From Butyricimonas muris (GTDB taxonomy: Bacteria; Bacteroidota; Bacteroidia; Bacteroidales; Marinifilaceae), in NCBI RefSeq assembly GCF_046365375.1, contig NZ_JBKEIT010000007.1, forward strand, positions 124,001-188,000: a stretch of DNA of 64,000 bases. Direction: 5' to 3'. The translations under genes were made by a program, and so were the position numbers. The stretch's first letter is position 1, and each line of letters begins with the position of its first letter. The notes under the pieces were generated by a model that was given only the letters and a program-made list of their open reading frames with translations, did not search any database and was not told the DNA's origin. This document shows, piece after piece, positions 42,379 to 52,500 of this stretch.

Positions 42379-43569
42379 ATGATGGTTTTTTGGACAGATA
42401 TATATTACGTTTTCAAACGGGAGTTTTACTCGATTTTTCGGGATCATGCCGTGTTGACGTTTTTTGTGGCGTTGACGTTGGGTTACCCGATCGTGTACAC
42501 GTTCATTTATAGTAACGAGATCGCACGGGAGGTGCCTGTTGCCGTGGTCGATCATTCGAAGTCGGCGGCGAGTCGGGAGTTTATCCGGAACTGGGACGCG
42601 ACGGCAAGCGTGGATGTCGTGGCACGTTGTGCGGATATGGAAGAGGCGAAGATTTTGATGTATAAAAAAGATATTTACGGGGTTCTGGAGATACCGGAGG
42701 ATTTTAGCAAGAATATAGCTCTCGGGGAGCAGGCGCACGTGTCGCTGTTCTGTGATATGGGGGCTTTGTTGAATTACAAGGCTTTGCTTATGGCGGCAAC
42801 GGATGTGGCTTTGCAAATGAGTAAGGATATCCAGATACGGGGTATGGAGTATGCCACGAAGATAACGGAAGAGATTAAAGCGTCGCCCGTGAAGATTCAG
42901 GACGTGAAGTTGTTTAATCCGCAGGGTGGTTTTACTTCTTTCCTGATTCCGGCGGTATTGATTCTGGTGATTCAACAATCTTTGTTGCTGGGAGTGGGAA
43001 CGATTGCCGGGACGGAACGGGACAGGCGTCGCAAAAGAAGCCAGTTGCCCGTGGGATGTCATTTCTGTCGTCCCGCGCGGGTAGTGTTGGGTAAGGCGTT
43101 CGCTTATCTCCCGGTTTATTTTGTCATGGGGTATTGGGTATTTTTTATCGTGCCCCGTTTGTTTGGGATGACACAGATCGGGGAACGGGGGGAATTGATG
43201 TTGTTTTTGTTCCCGTTCTTGTTGGCGTGTGTCTTTTTCGCGATCGCGATGTCATTCTTGAGCCGGGAACGGGAAATGCCGTTTCTGATATTTGTATTCA
43301 CGTCGGTACCGTTGATGTTTATTTCGGGGATCTCGTGGCCGAAGTCGGCTATCCCGGAGTATTGGGTATGGTTCGGCAAGTTGTTTCCCTCGTCGTTCGG
43401 GATAGACGGTTTCGTGAAAATTAATAACACGGGTGCCACCTTGTCAGAGGTGTTGCCGGAGTTCTGGGGATTGTGGATTTTAGTGGCGGTTTATTTTATT
43501 GTGGCATGTTTGTTGTATAAAATAGAGTATAGAAAGCTAAAAAATAAAAAAGATTTAGTAATTTCGTAA
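42379..43569 (+). CDS. ABC-2-type transporter permease (second)
   Basis: 396 residues with the same plan as its neighbour: an N-terminal membrane segment, an outside loop (VAVVDHSKSAASREFIRNW, then MYKKDIYGVLEIPEDFSKN) and C-terminal membrane segments (FMGYWVFFIVPRLFG-like, then FLFPFLLACVFFAIAMSF). It is likely the heterodimer partner of the first permease. An in-frame ATG at 42382 is an alternative start. No Walker A or B motif occurs in either permease or elsewhere in the efflux locus. Confidence 0.9.
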   Translation: MMVFWTDIYYVFKREFYSIFRDHAVLTFFVALTLGYPIVYTFIYSNEIAREVPVAVVDHSKSAASREFIRNWDATASVDVVARCADMEEAKILMYKKDIYGVLEIPEDFSKNIALGEQAHVSLFCDMGALLNYKALLMAATDVALQMSKDIQIRGMEYATKITEEIKASPVKIQDVKLFNPQGGFTSFLIPAVLILVIQQSLLLGVGTIAGTERDRRRKRSQLPVGCHFCRPARVVLGKAFAYLPVYFVMGYWVFFIVPRLFGMTQIGERGELMLFLFPFLLACVFFAIAMSFLSREREMPFLIFVFTSVPLMFISGISWPKSAIPEYWVWFGKLFPSSFGIDGFVKINNTGATLSEVLPEFWGLWILVAVYFIVACLLYKIEYRKLKNKKDLVIS

Positions 43570-43611
43570 CTAGGGCAGAAAGATACTGGCTCTGAACGTT
43601 TAAATGAAAAG

Positions 43612-44679
43612 ATGATGAAAGGTGTTGTGCTTCCCCTGCTGGGGATCGTTTTATTGTTGTGTGCTTGCGGGAATAATAAGTCCGGGCAAGAGCGTACGAG
43701 AGCAACGGTGAAAGCCGATACGGTGAGAGATTACCGGGGAGAATTGTCTGTTGTTTATCCGGGGAAGGTTAAGGCTGCCTCGGAGGTGAAATTGTCATTT
43801 CGGGTAGCGGGTCCTATAAAAAACGTGTTCCCGGAGGTGGGGGCATTTGTGAAAAAAGGTCAGTTGCTTGCGCGGATAGACCCTCGGGATTACGAGATAC
43901 AGTTGTCGGCGACCGAGGCGAAGTATAAGCAGGTGAAGGAGGAAGCCGGGCGGGTGATGGAACTGTACCGGCGGGGAAGTGTTCCAGTGAATGACTATGA
44001 CAAGGCGGTGTCGGGAATCAACCAGATCACGGCGAAGTATAACGCGCATAAAAATGCGTTGGAGGATACGCGTCTGACGGCTCCTTTTGACGGGTATGTA
44101 CAGCATAAATATTATGACGCGCATGAAACGGTAGCGGCGGGTTATCCGGTAGTGTCGATGATTAACAGTAATTATTTTGACGTGGAGATTGATATTCCGT
44201 CAAGTGATTTTGTACGGCAGGATCAGTTTAAGGAGTTTTTTTGCACGATAGATGTATTTCCGGGAAAGGAGTTTCCTCTTGAATTGATAGAAATCACGAG
44301 AAAGGCTAATTTGAATCAGCTTTACCGGATGCGGTTGCGTCTGAAGCCGGTGGAGGGGTTGGATATTGCTGCCGGAATGAGCGTGAACGTGACGATAAGT
44401 TATAATCCTAACATGGATGCACTGGTGATTATGCCGTTGTCCGCGATCTTCGAGGATAACGGACAGGCTTCCGTGTGGGTGTATAATCCGGGGAAACAGG
44501 CCGTGGAGAAACGTCCCGTGCAGTTGAAGAAGTTATTGAGGACGGGTGAAGTGATCGTTTCCGAGGGATTGGTTCCCGGTGAGATTGTCGTTTCGGCAGG
44601 TGTGCATAGTTTGAAGGAGGGGATGCAGGTGGAGTTGTTGAAGCCGGTATCGAAGACGAACGTGGGGGGACTGCTTTAA
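43612..44679 (+). CDS. RND efflux periplasmic adaptor, lipoprotein (operon A)
   Basis: 355 residues with a lipoprotein signal (LLGIVLLLCAC, lipid on Cys19). The barrel-sandwich halves are VKLSFRVAGPIKNVFPEVG and TAPFDGYVQHKYYDAHETV around a short coiled hairpin, then the beta-barrel (FDVEIDIPSSDF) and the C terminus NVGGLL. It would join the pump of the next gene to the TolC protein. It is a close paralogue of the adaptor at 53135. A repeat element separates it from the pump gene. Confidence 0.93.
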   Translation: MMKGVVLPLLGIVLLLCACGNNKSGQERTRATVKADTVRDYRGELSVVYPGKVKAASEVKLSFRVAGPIKNVFPEVGAFVKKGQLLARIDPRDYEIQLSATEAKYKQVKEEAGRVMELYRRGSVPVNDYDKAVSGINQITAKYNAHKNALEDTRLTAPFDGYVQHKYYDAHETVAAGYPVVSMINSNYFDVEIDIPSSDFVRQDQFKEFFCTIDVFPGKEFPLELIEITRKANLNQLYRMRLRLKPVEGLDIAAGMSVNVTISYNPNMDALVIMPLSAIFEDNGQASVWVYNPGKQAVEKRPVQLKKLLRTGEVIVSEGLVPGEIVVSAGVHSLKEGMQVELLKPVSKTNVGGLL

Positions 44680-44815
44680 TTTTAGATTTAAAATTTTAGA
44701 TTTAAGATTCGGCAGCTATGCTGCCGTGAACAAAGCGTCCCGCGGTGCCCATTGACCTTATAAACTTTATGGACTTTATAAACTTTATGAACTTTAAACG
44801 TTGCGAAGCAACAAA
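44680..44815. repeat. Intergenic element with 9-bp tandem units (copy 2)
   Basis: The right arm (44756-44791) is four 9-bp units CCTTATAAA, CTTTATGGA, CTTTATAAA and CTTTATGAA. The centre has a hairpin CGGCAGC/GCTGCCG (near 44710-44726). The left side holds TTTAGATTTAA-type repeats. It separates adaptor and pump genes of RND operon A. Confidence 0.8.
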
Positions 44816-44817
44816 AT

Positions 44818-47800
44818 ATGATGAATCTCGCGGAATATGCATTGAATAATAAGGCGCTGGTGAAGTTTTTTATCGCCGTGCTGGTGATTGGGGGTATTTT
44901 TGCTTTTATCTCGATGAGTAAGCTGGAAGACCCGGAAATCAAGGTGAAACAAGCTATGGTGGTGACGGTTTACCCGGGGGCTTCGGCGCATCAGGTGGAA
45001 TTGGAAGTGACGGACGTGTTGGAAAAATCCATCCGTTCGATGGGGGCTATCGGTAGTATAGAGTCGAAGTCGATGGCTGATTTGTCGATGATTACGGTGG
45101 AGTTGGAGAGTACCGTGGGACCGGATGAGTTGGAACAGAAATGGGATATTTTGCGCCGCAAGGTTACTAATGCGCAGGCGCAATTGCCGGATGGGGCACG
45201 GGCTTCCGTGGTGATGGACGATTTCGGTGACGTGTACGGGATGTTTTACGCGATTACGACGGACGGTATCGGTGACGAGGAATTGTTGGACTATGCCCAA
45301 CTGGTGAAACGTGAATTGCAGGAAGTGGAAGGTGTGCGTCGGGTGGAGATTTACGGGAACCGGACGGCGTGTATCAATATAGAGATTTTGCAGGATAGAA
45401 TGGCAAATCTCGGCGTGCATCCGATGGAGGTGCTTGCCACGTTGAATAACCAGAACAAGACGGTGTATCCCGGTTATTTTAACAGTGGGGATCAGCGTTT
45501 GCGGGTGGCGGTCAATGATAGTTATCATTCGGTAGAGGATATAAAGAATCTGATTATACAGGGACACGAGGACGATCAGTTGCGCTTGCGGGATATTGCC
45601 AGCGTGACGGAAGGATACGAGGAACCTTCCCGCAACGAGATGCGCTATGACGGAAAAAGGGCTTTCGGGCTTGCCGTGTCCATGGAGAAAGGCGGGAATA
45701 TCGTGAGTCTGGGAAAGAAGGTGGATCGGGAACTGGAACAACTGAAAGAATCGAGGATTCCCACGGGTGTTGAGTTCCACAAGGTGTTTTTTCAGCCGGA
45801 CAGGGTGAATGACGCGATAAGCGTGTTCATGGTTAACCTGATCGAGTCGGTGGTTATCGTGATTCTGGTGCTGATGCTGACGATGGGATTCCGGAGCGGT
45901 GTGATTATCGGTACCGGGTTGGTGATTATCGTGCTAGGTTCTTTCGTGGTGCTTTATTTGTTTGACGGGACGTTGCAACGGGTGTCGTTGGGTTCTTTGA
46001 TCGTGGCGATGGGGATGCTGGTGGATAATGCGATCGTGATTGTAGACGGTATCCTTGTCGATCTGGAACGGGGAGTGAAGCGTCCGGCGGCGTTGACGAA
46101 TATAGCGAAGAAGACGGCAATGCCTTTGTTAGGAGCCACGTTGATAGCGATACTGGCGTTTTTCCCGATATTTATATCCCCGGATACGACGGGGGAATAC
46201 GTGCGGGATTTGTTTATCGTGCTGGCGGTGTCGTTGTTGTTGAGTTGGGTGCTGGCATTGACGCATATACCGATTCATGCGGATCATTCTTTGAAGGTAA
46301 AAGCCAAGAAGAGCGGAGAGCAGTTGTATGACAGTAAGATATATCGTTTGTTCCGGCAATTCCTTTCTTTTATGCTTTGGCACAAGTCGATGGCTATCGG
46401 GGTGGTTGTGGTGTTGCTGGCGATCACGGCTTTCCTGTACCGGTATATCCCGCAAGGATTTTTCCCGGATTTGAGTTACACGCAGTTATATATAGAATTC
46501 AAGATGCCGGAGGGCACGAGAGTGGAGCGGGTGGAATCCGATTTGGCGGAGGTCGAGGACTATTTGATGAACCGCCCCGAGGTGACACACGTGACGACGA
46601 GTATAGGGGGTACTCCTGCCCGCTACAATCTGGTACGGTCTATTGCCGAACCGTCGATGAGTTACGGGGAGTTGATCGTGGATTACACGACCCCGGAGGC
46701 GTTGAAAGAAACGATGGAGGAGATACAGGATTATCTCACGGCGAATTATCCGGACGCTTACGTGCGGATGAAGCGGTATAACCTGATGTACAAGAAATAC
46801 CCGATAGAGTTGATGTTCACGGGACCTGATCCGGCGGTGTTGAAGGAGTTGACGGAGAAGGCGGAGCAGATCATGCGGGATGAACCCGCGGTGATGCTGG
46901 TGACGAATGATTGGGAGCCGATGACGCCGACTCTGATGGTGAATTATTACCAGCCTATTGCCCGAGCGATTGGTCTTTCCCGTTCGGACGTGGGACTTTC
47001 CATGCTTTCCGCCACGGATGGAATGCCTATCGGCTCGTATTACGAGGGGGTGCATGCCAAACCGATTTATCTGAAGAGTCTGGATAGCAAGGGCGAGAAG
47101 GTGGAAGCCTTGGATAATATTCCCGTGTGGAGTATGTTGCCCTCGACTGCCGCTTTGAATGAAGAAACGCTGAAAGGTTTGTTGATGGGGACGACTTCGG
47201 GTGAAGATTTGTTGTCACAGACGATCGGTTCGATTCCGTTGAATCAAGCTACGCGGGGAATCACGATGAAGTGGGAAGATCCCGTGGTGCGTCGCTATAA
47301 CGGGCAGCGTGCTTTGCGGGCGCAATGTAATAATGCCCCCGGGTATACAGCCGAGAGCGCCCGGAAGCTGTTATTGGCGAAAATCGACACGATAGCGTTG
47401 CCGGAGGGTTACGCGATGCAATGGTTGGGAGAACATAAGGCGAGCGGGGATTCCATGCGTTACTTGTTTGCCAATATCCCGCTGGCGGTAATTTTGATGA
47501 TCGCTATATTGATCATGTTATTCAAGGATTTCAAGAAACCCGTCATTATATTCTGTTGTTTGCCTTTGGCGGCAATCGGTATCGTTTTGGGAATGTTGAT
47601 CAGTGACAAGGAATTTGGTTTCGTGGCGATAGTCGGGGCGTTGGGGTTGATCGGTATGATGATTAAGAACGGGGTGGTGCTGTTGGATGAGATCGGGTTG
47701 CAAATTGCTTCCGGGAAGGATCAGACACAGGCATTGCTCGATTCGTCTTCTTCTCGTTTCCGTCCGGTGATGATGGCGTCGCTGACCACGATTCTGGGAA

Positions 47801-47952
47801 TGGTGCCGTTGCTGGGTGATGATATGTTCGGCTCGATGGCGGTGACGATTATGGGCGGTTTGTTGGTGGGGACGGTGATCACGCTGGTGTTTATCCCCGT
47901 GTTGTATGCCGTATTTTTCAAGGATAAAAAAGTAACAGGTAAAGAGTTATGA
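44818..47952 (+). CDS. RND efflux pump, AcrB-like (operon A)
   Basis: 1044 residues with twelve membrane segments and two large periplasmic loops. The signature N terminus is NLAEYALNNKALVKFF; a second ATG at 44821 fits it best. The TM4 motif reads MGMLVDNAIVIVDGI near residue 400, with the Asp used for proton relay and without the metal-pump Glu pattern. It should expel drugs, bile salts or lipids through adaptor and TolC. The last 4 bp overlap the TolC gene. It is a paralogue of the pump at 54624. Confidence 0.95.
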   Translation: MMNLAEYALNNKALVKFFIAVLVIGGIFAFISMSKLEDPEIKVKQAMVVTVYPGASAHQVELEVTDVLEKSIRSMGAIGSIESKSMADLSMITVELESTVGPDELEQKWDILRRKVTNAQAQLPDGARASVVMDDFGDVYGMFYAITTDGIGDEELLDYAQLVKRELQEVEGVRRVEIYGNRTACINIEILQDRMANLGVHPMEVLATLNNQNKTVYPGYFNSGDQRLRVAVNDSYHSVEDIKNLIIQGHEDDQLRLRDIASVTEGYEEPSRNEMRYDGKRAFGLAVSMEKGGNIVSLGKKVDRELEQLKESRIPTGVEFHKVFFQPDRVNDAISVFMVNLIESVVIVILVLMLTMGFRSGVIIGTGLVIIVLGSFVVLYLFDGTLQRVSLGSLIVAMGMLVDNAIVIVDGILVDLERGVKRPAALTNIAKKTAMPLLGATLIAILAFFPIFISPDTTGEYVRDLFIVLAVSLLLSWVLALTHIPIHADHSLKVKAKKSGEQLYDSKIYRLFRQFLSFMLWHKSMAIGVVVVLLAITAFLYRYIPQGFFPDLSYTQLYIEFKMPEGTRVERVESDLAEVEDYLMNRPEVTHVTTSIGGTPARYNLVRSIAEPSMSYGELIVDYTTPEALKETMEEIQDYLTANYPDAYVRMKRYNLMYKKYPIELMFTGPDPAVLKELTEKAEQIMRDEPAVMLVTNDWEPMTPTLMVNYYQPIARAIGLSRSDVGLSMLSATDGMPIGSYYEGVHAKPIYLKSLDSKGEKVEALDNIPVWSMLPSTAALNEETLKGLLMGTTSGEDLLSQTIGSIPLNQATRGITMKWEDPVVRRYNGQRALRAQCNNAPGYTAESARKLLLAKIDTIALPEGYAMQWLGEHKASGDSMRYLFANIPLAVILMIAILIMLFKDFKKPVIIFCCLPLAAIGIVLGMLISDKEFGFVAIVGALGLIGMMIKNGVVLLDEIGLQIASGKDQTQALLDSSSSRFRPVMMASLTTILGMVPLLGDDMFGSMAVTIMGGLLVGTVITLVFIPVLYAVFFKDKKVTGKEL

Positions 47953-49361
47953 GATACGCGTTAGTAATATTGTTGTCGGTTGCCTGTAGTTCGGTTTTCG
48001 GACAGGTACATCTGGATTTGAAGAAATGCCGGGAAATGGCATTGGAGAGCAGCAAGAAAATGGCTATTGCCGTGAAGCAAGAGGAAAAGGCGGAAGCGGA
48101 CAAGAAGTCATATCGAGCCAATTTCTTGCCTAAAATCTCGGCGACGGGCTTGTATGCTTACATGCAGAAAAAGACTTCGTTCACGATTGACGGGGGGTAT
48201 TTGCCGACATTCGTGCCTCAATTGGACGGGACGTTGAAGCCGAATTATTTGTTGAACCCGTTGACGAACGAGCCGTTGATTGGACCGGACGGGACCCCGA
48301 TATTTAATCAATACGCTTTTATGCCGGATATTGATTTGGAATTAGGCTTGCGGGGGGCGTATTCGGCGGGAGTGATGTTGGAACAACCCGTTTACATGGG
48401 TGGAAAGGTACGTTCCGCTTACCGTATGGCTTCTATCGGTAAAGAAATGGCAGAGATTAATAAAGAGTACAGTCGGGCGGAAGTGATTACCGAGGCGGAC
48501 GAGGCGTACTGGCAATATTTGCGGGTGGTGGAGTTGGTGGCTTCCGCCGGGAAATATAAATTGGTGGTATCCGAGCTGGTGCGCAACCTGACGGATGCTT
48601 TTGAAACGGGGATGGCTTCCCGTAACGATTTGCTGAAAGCACAGGTGCGTCTGAATGAGGCGGAGTTAATGTTGCAAAAGGCGGAGAACGGGAGAGCTTT
48701 GTCGGGTATGAATCTTTGTCGGGTGATAGGCATAGATCTTCATTCCGCGTTGCTGGTGAATGATTCTTTGCAGGAGAACGTGACGCCGGGGGTATTGGAC
48801 AGCAATGAAGGGGTGGAAGGACGCCCGGAATATAATTTGTTGGAAAAAGAGGTCGAGTTGAAGAGCAGGGAGGTTGCCTTGACACGTTCCGATTTCCTGC
48901 CTGAATTAGGGGTATCCGCATCATACGGGTATCACGGGGGTATCTCGTTAAACGGGAAGTCCACGGATGTTTCTTCTTTTTCCGCAATAGCGTCATTGAA
49001 GATTCCTATATACAATTGGGGTGAAGGAAGAGGTAAAATCAAGGCGATGAAGGCAGAAGAGGAGATGAGCCGATTGAAAAAAGAGGAGATGACTCAATTG
49101 ATGTTGCTGGAAATAGCCCGTGCCCGTTATAATATCGAGGATGCCCGAACGAGGGTGACTCTGACTCGCAAGTCTTTGAGTCAAGCGGAAGAAAACCTGA
49201 CCGTGAGCAAAAACCAGTACGAGGTGGGAATGGAAACGATTACCAATTATCTGGAAGCACAAGCCCAATGGCAGAAGGCGTGGAGCGATTGGATCGATGC
49301 TAAGGCCGAATTGAGATTGAGTGAAACGAAATATCTGAAGGCGACGGGAAGACTGAACTGA
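47949..49361 (+). CDS. TolC-family outer-membrane channel (RND operon A)
   Basis: 470 residues; signal peptide LLSVACSSVFGQ. OEP repeats begin HLDLKKCREMALESSKKMAI. The family insert (LTNEPLIGPDGTPIFNQYAF) follows the first strands, then helices (LSQAEENLTVSKNQYEVGM, SETKYLKATGRLN). It is translationally coupled to the pump (ATGA overlap). It would complete the tripartite pump of operon A. Confidence 0.94.
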   Translation: MRYALVILLSVACSSVFGQVHLDLKKCREMALESSKKMAIAVKQEEKAEADKKSYRANFLPKISATGLYAYMQKKTSFTIDGGYLPTFVPQLDGTLKPNYLLNPLTNEPLIGPDGTPIFNQYAFMPDIDLELGLRGAYSAGVMLEQPVYMGGKVRSAYRMASIGKEMAEINKEYSRAEVITEADEAYWQYLRVVELVASAGKYKLVVSELVRNLTDAFETGMASRNDLLKAQVRLNEAELMLQKAENGRALSGMNLCRVIGIDLHSALLVNDSLQENVTPGVLDSNEGVEGRPEYNLLEKEVELKSREVALTRSDFLPELGVSASYGYHGGISLNGKSTDVSSFSAIASLKIPIYNWGEGRGKIKAMKAEEEMSRLKKEEMTQLMLLEIARARYNIEDARTRVTLTRKSLSQAEENLTVSKNQYEVGMETITNYLEAQAQWQKAWSDWIDAKAELRLSETKYLKATGRLN

Positions 49362-49561
49362 TTTTGGATTGAATGATTCCGTGATTCGGAGATTGCTGAC
49401 AGCCGTGTAAGGGGAAAGTAACGTGTGATCATGCAAGAAGAGTACATCGTGATTTATGAAGAAAGATGCTCATTTACTTGCAATTGTATTTTATTCTTCC
49501 TATCATTGTGAAAACGTGCGCGAAGCTCTTGAGCTAATAAGAATTTTTAAATGCTGTCATC

Positions 49562-52500
49562 ATGAATCTTCACAATTTGAGAACGGTTGCCGCTTACAAC
49601 TCTAGGTTATTGCTGCGGAGTTGGTTGTTTCGAATCTTCTTTTTACTGACGTTCTGTTGTATTATTTTATACCAAATATTGATTCAGTCGAATCTTTTTA
49701 TGCTATCGAATAGCGGGTTAATTAGCCTGTCTTCGTTTTTCCCTTACATGAATGCTTATTTGTTCGCGGGATTGCAGGCTATTCCGTTGATATTTCTGGC
49801 GGGAATGTTTCTGACGAAGGAGAGGAAGCTGGATTCGATGGATACGATCTATTATCGTCCGGAGAGTAATGCCGAGTATGTATTGGGCATGGCTGTCGGG
49901 TTCGCGGGGGTGTTTACCGTGATGGCGATTGTATCTTTGTTTTTCGGTTCTTTGCTGCATCTTTTTGCCAGTAGCTCCCCGATGAACGTGTGGATATATT
50001 TGTTTTATCTGGTTACTTTGATTATTCCGGCATTGATTTTCATGGTTGGACTCTCTTTCTTTATCCATACTTGGGTACGTAATCAGGCTTTGAGTATTTT
50101 ACTCCTTTTGATGGTTGTCGGATTTACGATTTTTTATGCCGGGGGCATGGGACAAGGTGTTTTCGACCCGTTCGGGCATAGCTTGCCGAATACTTTCTCG
50201 AGCGTGACGGGACATTCGGATTTGACCGGTTATCTTTTACAGCGGTTGTGTTGGTTGCTTGTCGGTTTCGGTTTTCTCGGATTCACGGTGTGTTTGTTCA
50301 AGCGACTTTCCAATCGTCCGGTGAACCGGGTACGCGTGATGGGACTTTCTATTGCTTGCATGATAGCGGGTGTTATGGCGGGAGGTCTTGTTTATTCTTT
50401 TCACTCCCAAAAAATCTCCGTGAGAAAGGTTTACACGGAGACTTACAATAAATATAATAACGTGCCGAAAGGCAGCGTGACACGTCATGATATACGTTTC
50501 GAACAACAAGGTGATGAAATGAGCGCGAAAAGTACTCTATTGATACAGAACCGTACACGGGAAACATTACCGGAGGTTATTCTTTATTTGAACCCGGATT
50601 TGGAGGTGCTTTCGATCAAGGGGGATTCGGATTTATCGTTCGAGCGGGAGCAACAAGTGATTCGGGTACGAAGGGAATTGCAACCTGACGAGGAGATCGT
50701 GCTGACGGTAGTGTACCGGGGTGGAATAGACGAGCGGATATGTTACTTGGGAGTGCCTGATGATATCGTGTTCGAGCAGGAAAGTAATGCTTATTTGAAA
50801 TGCCGCTACGGAAAGAGGTTCATGTTTTTGGATAAGAATTTCACTTTTCTGACACCGGAATGTCTGTGGTATCCGACAACGACACCGCCAGTGAATCCGG
50901 CTCACCCGTATGACGTATCTCCGGAGTTCATGTTCTATTCGTTGCAAGTATCGAACCCGGGCGAACGGACGGTTATTGCACAAGGGGATGAGGAAAAAAC
51001 GGATAACGGGTTACATTTCACGAATCACCTTCCATTGCTGGGAATTTCACTTTGTATCGGCGGTTACGAGAAAAGGGAGATAACCGTTGATTCCGTGCGG
51101 TATGAACTTTATCTTTTCAAAGGGCATGATGATATTTTGAGGGGCTTGGAGGCGTTGTCTGATTCATTGCCCGGGTTAATCCGGGAGATGCGGGAAACTG
51201 TCGAGTATCAGATGCGTCATTCTTATCCTTATTCCGGTTTGAAGTTGATTGAAACGCCGATAACTTTAGCGAGTTTCTTCCGGCAGGAAAAAGGGACGAG
51301 TGAATATATCCAACCCGAGATGGTTTTTCTGCCGGAACGGGGAGTCGGGGTTTGGTCTGATCACAAGGCGGTAATGGAAAGGACAATGAAGATGCTGGCT
51401 TCCGTCGCCGGTTTTGATAATATATCCGAGATGGACAGACTCCGGCAGACGGTTCATGGGAGGTTAACGAATTTATTGACAAGTGCCACAACCATGAATT
51501 ATGATCGGGGGCAGATACTTATGCGGTGGTTTGGTCCTTCGGCAATTAAGAATGTGGCAGGAAACAGTTACTCGACACGCAACAGTTTGTATTATGCCGC
51601 TTCTATGTTTTACGATTATTCGCTTTGTTTCCGGTCAGGTGATTATCCGATTATTAACGCGGTATTATTGAACATATTAAAGAGTCGCTCACGAGATTAT
51701 TCCGGCCAGATGGCGGAAGAACGTGCTTTGAATTACCTTTCTTCTCATAGTTTTGAAGAGGCTTTCCATGACGGAGAACTTGATCCGGTTGTTTTGTTTC
51801 GTGTATTACGGATGAAATCAAAAGAGCTGGTCAGGAGATTGGCTTTAGGAGATATGACAGAAGAGCAGGTCGTCGATTTCTTGGATGGATATATCGCGAC
51901 ACATCGTTTTCAAAAGATTGATTTCGACCAGTTTGATGAAACCTTTGCACGGGAATTTGGCGTCCGTTGGCGGGATGTATTGCCTTCTTGGTACACGAAT
52001 AAGCGATTGCCTGAATTTTGGATAAAAGATTTTAAAGCGGCGTCCGTGGGTGCAGATAAAGAAAAGGCGGATGAGATGAATAGAATTTTATCTCTTATAG
52101 GTAATGGAAGCGTGTATATAGATGGATTGAGCGGCAGTGCCTCGAGGGTGCGTCTTACTATTTTTAATGATAGTGATGTGGACGGGGTGGTATCTATCGA
52201 AGCCCGGAAGACAGAGGGGCGTCCCTCTTCCGGCGGTTCCGCTTGGAATTTCGGAAGAAGAATGGAAGAGTCTACCATCACTCGTAATTATTTGATAAAA
52301 GCAAAGAGCGGGAAGGAGATCGTGACTAATTTTGACGAGGGTATGATTACTTTGAATACTAATCTTTCTTTGAATATTCCGACAACTCTGAGTGGAGAGA
52401 GAGGGGGTACGACAGATGATAAAACCGGCGATAACGAGAGAGAGCTCGGGCGCTCTTATTTTCTTCCCGGTGAAAATGTGACCGTGGTAGATAACGAGGA

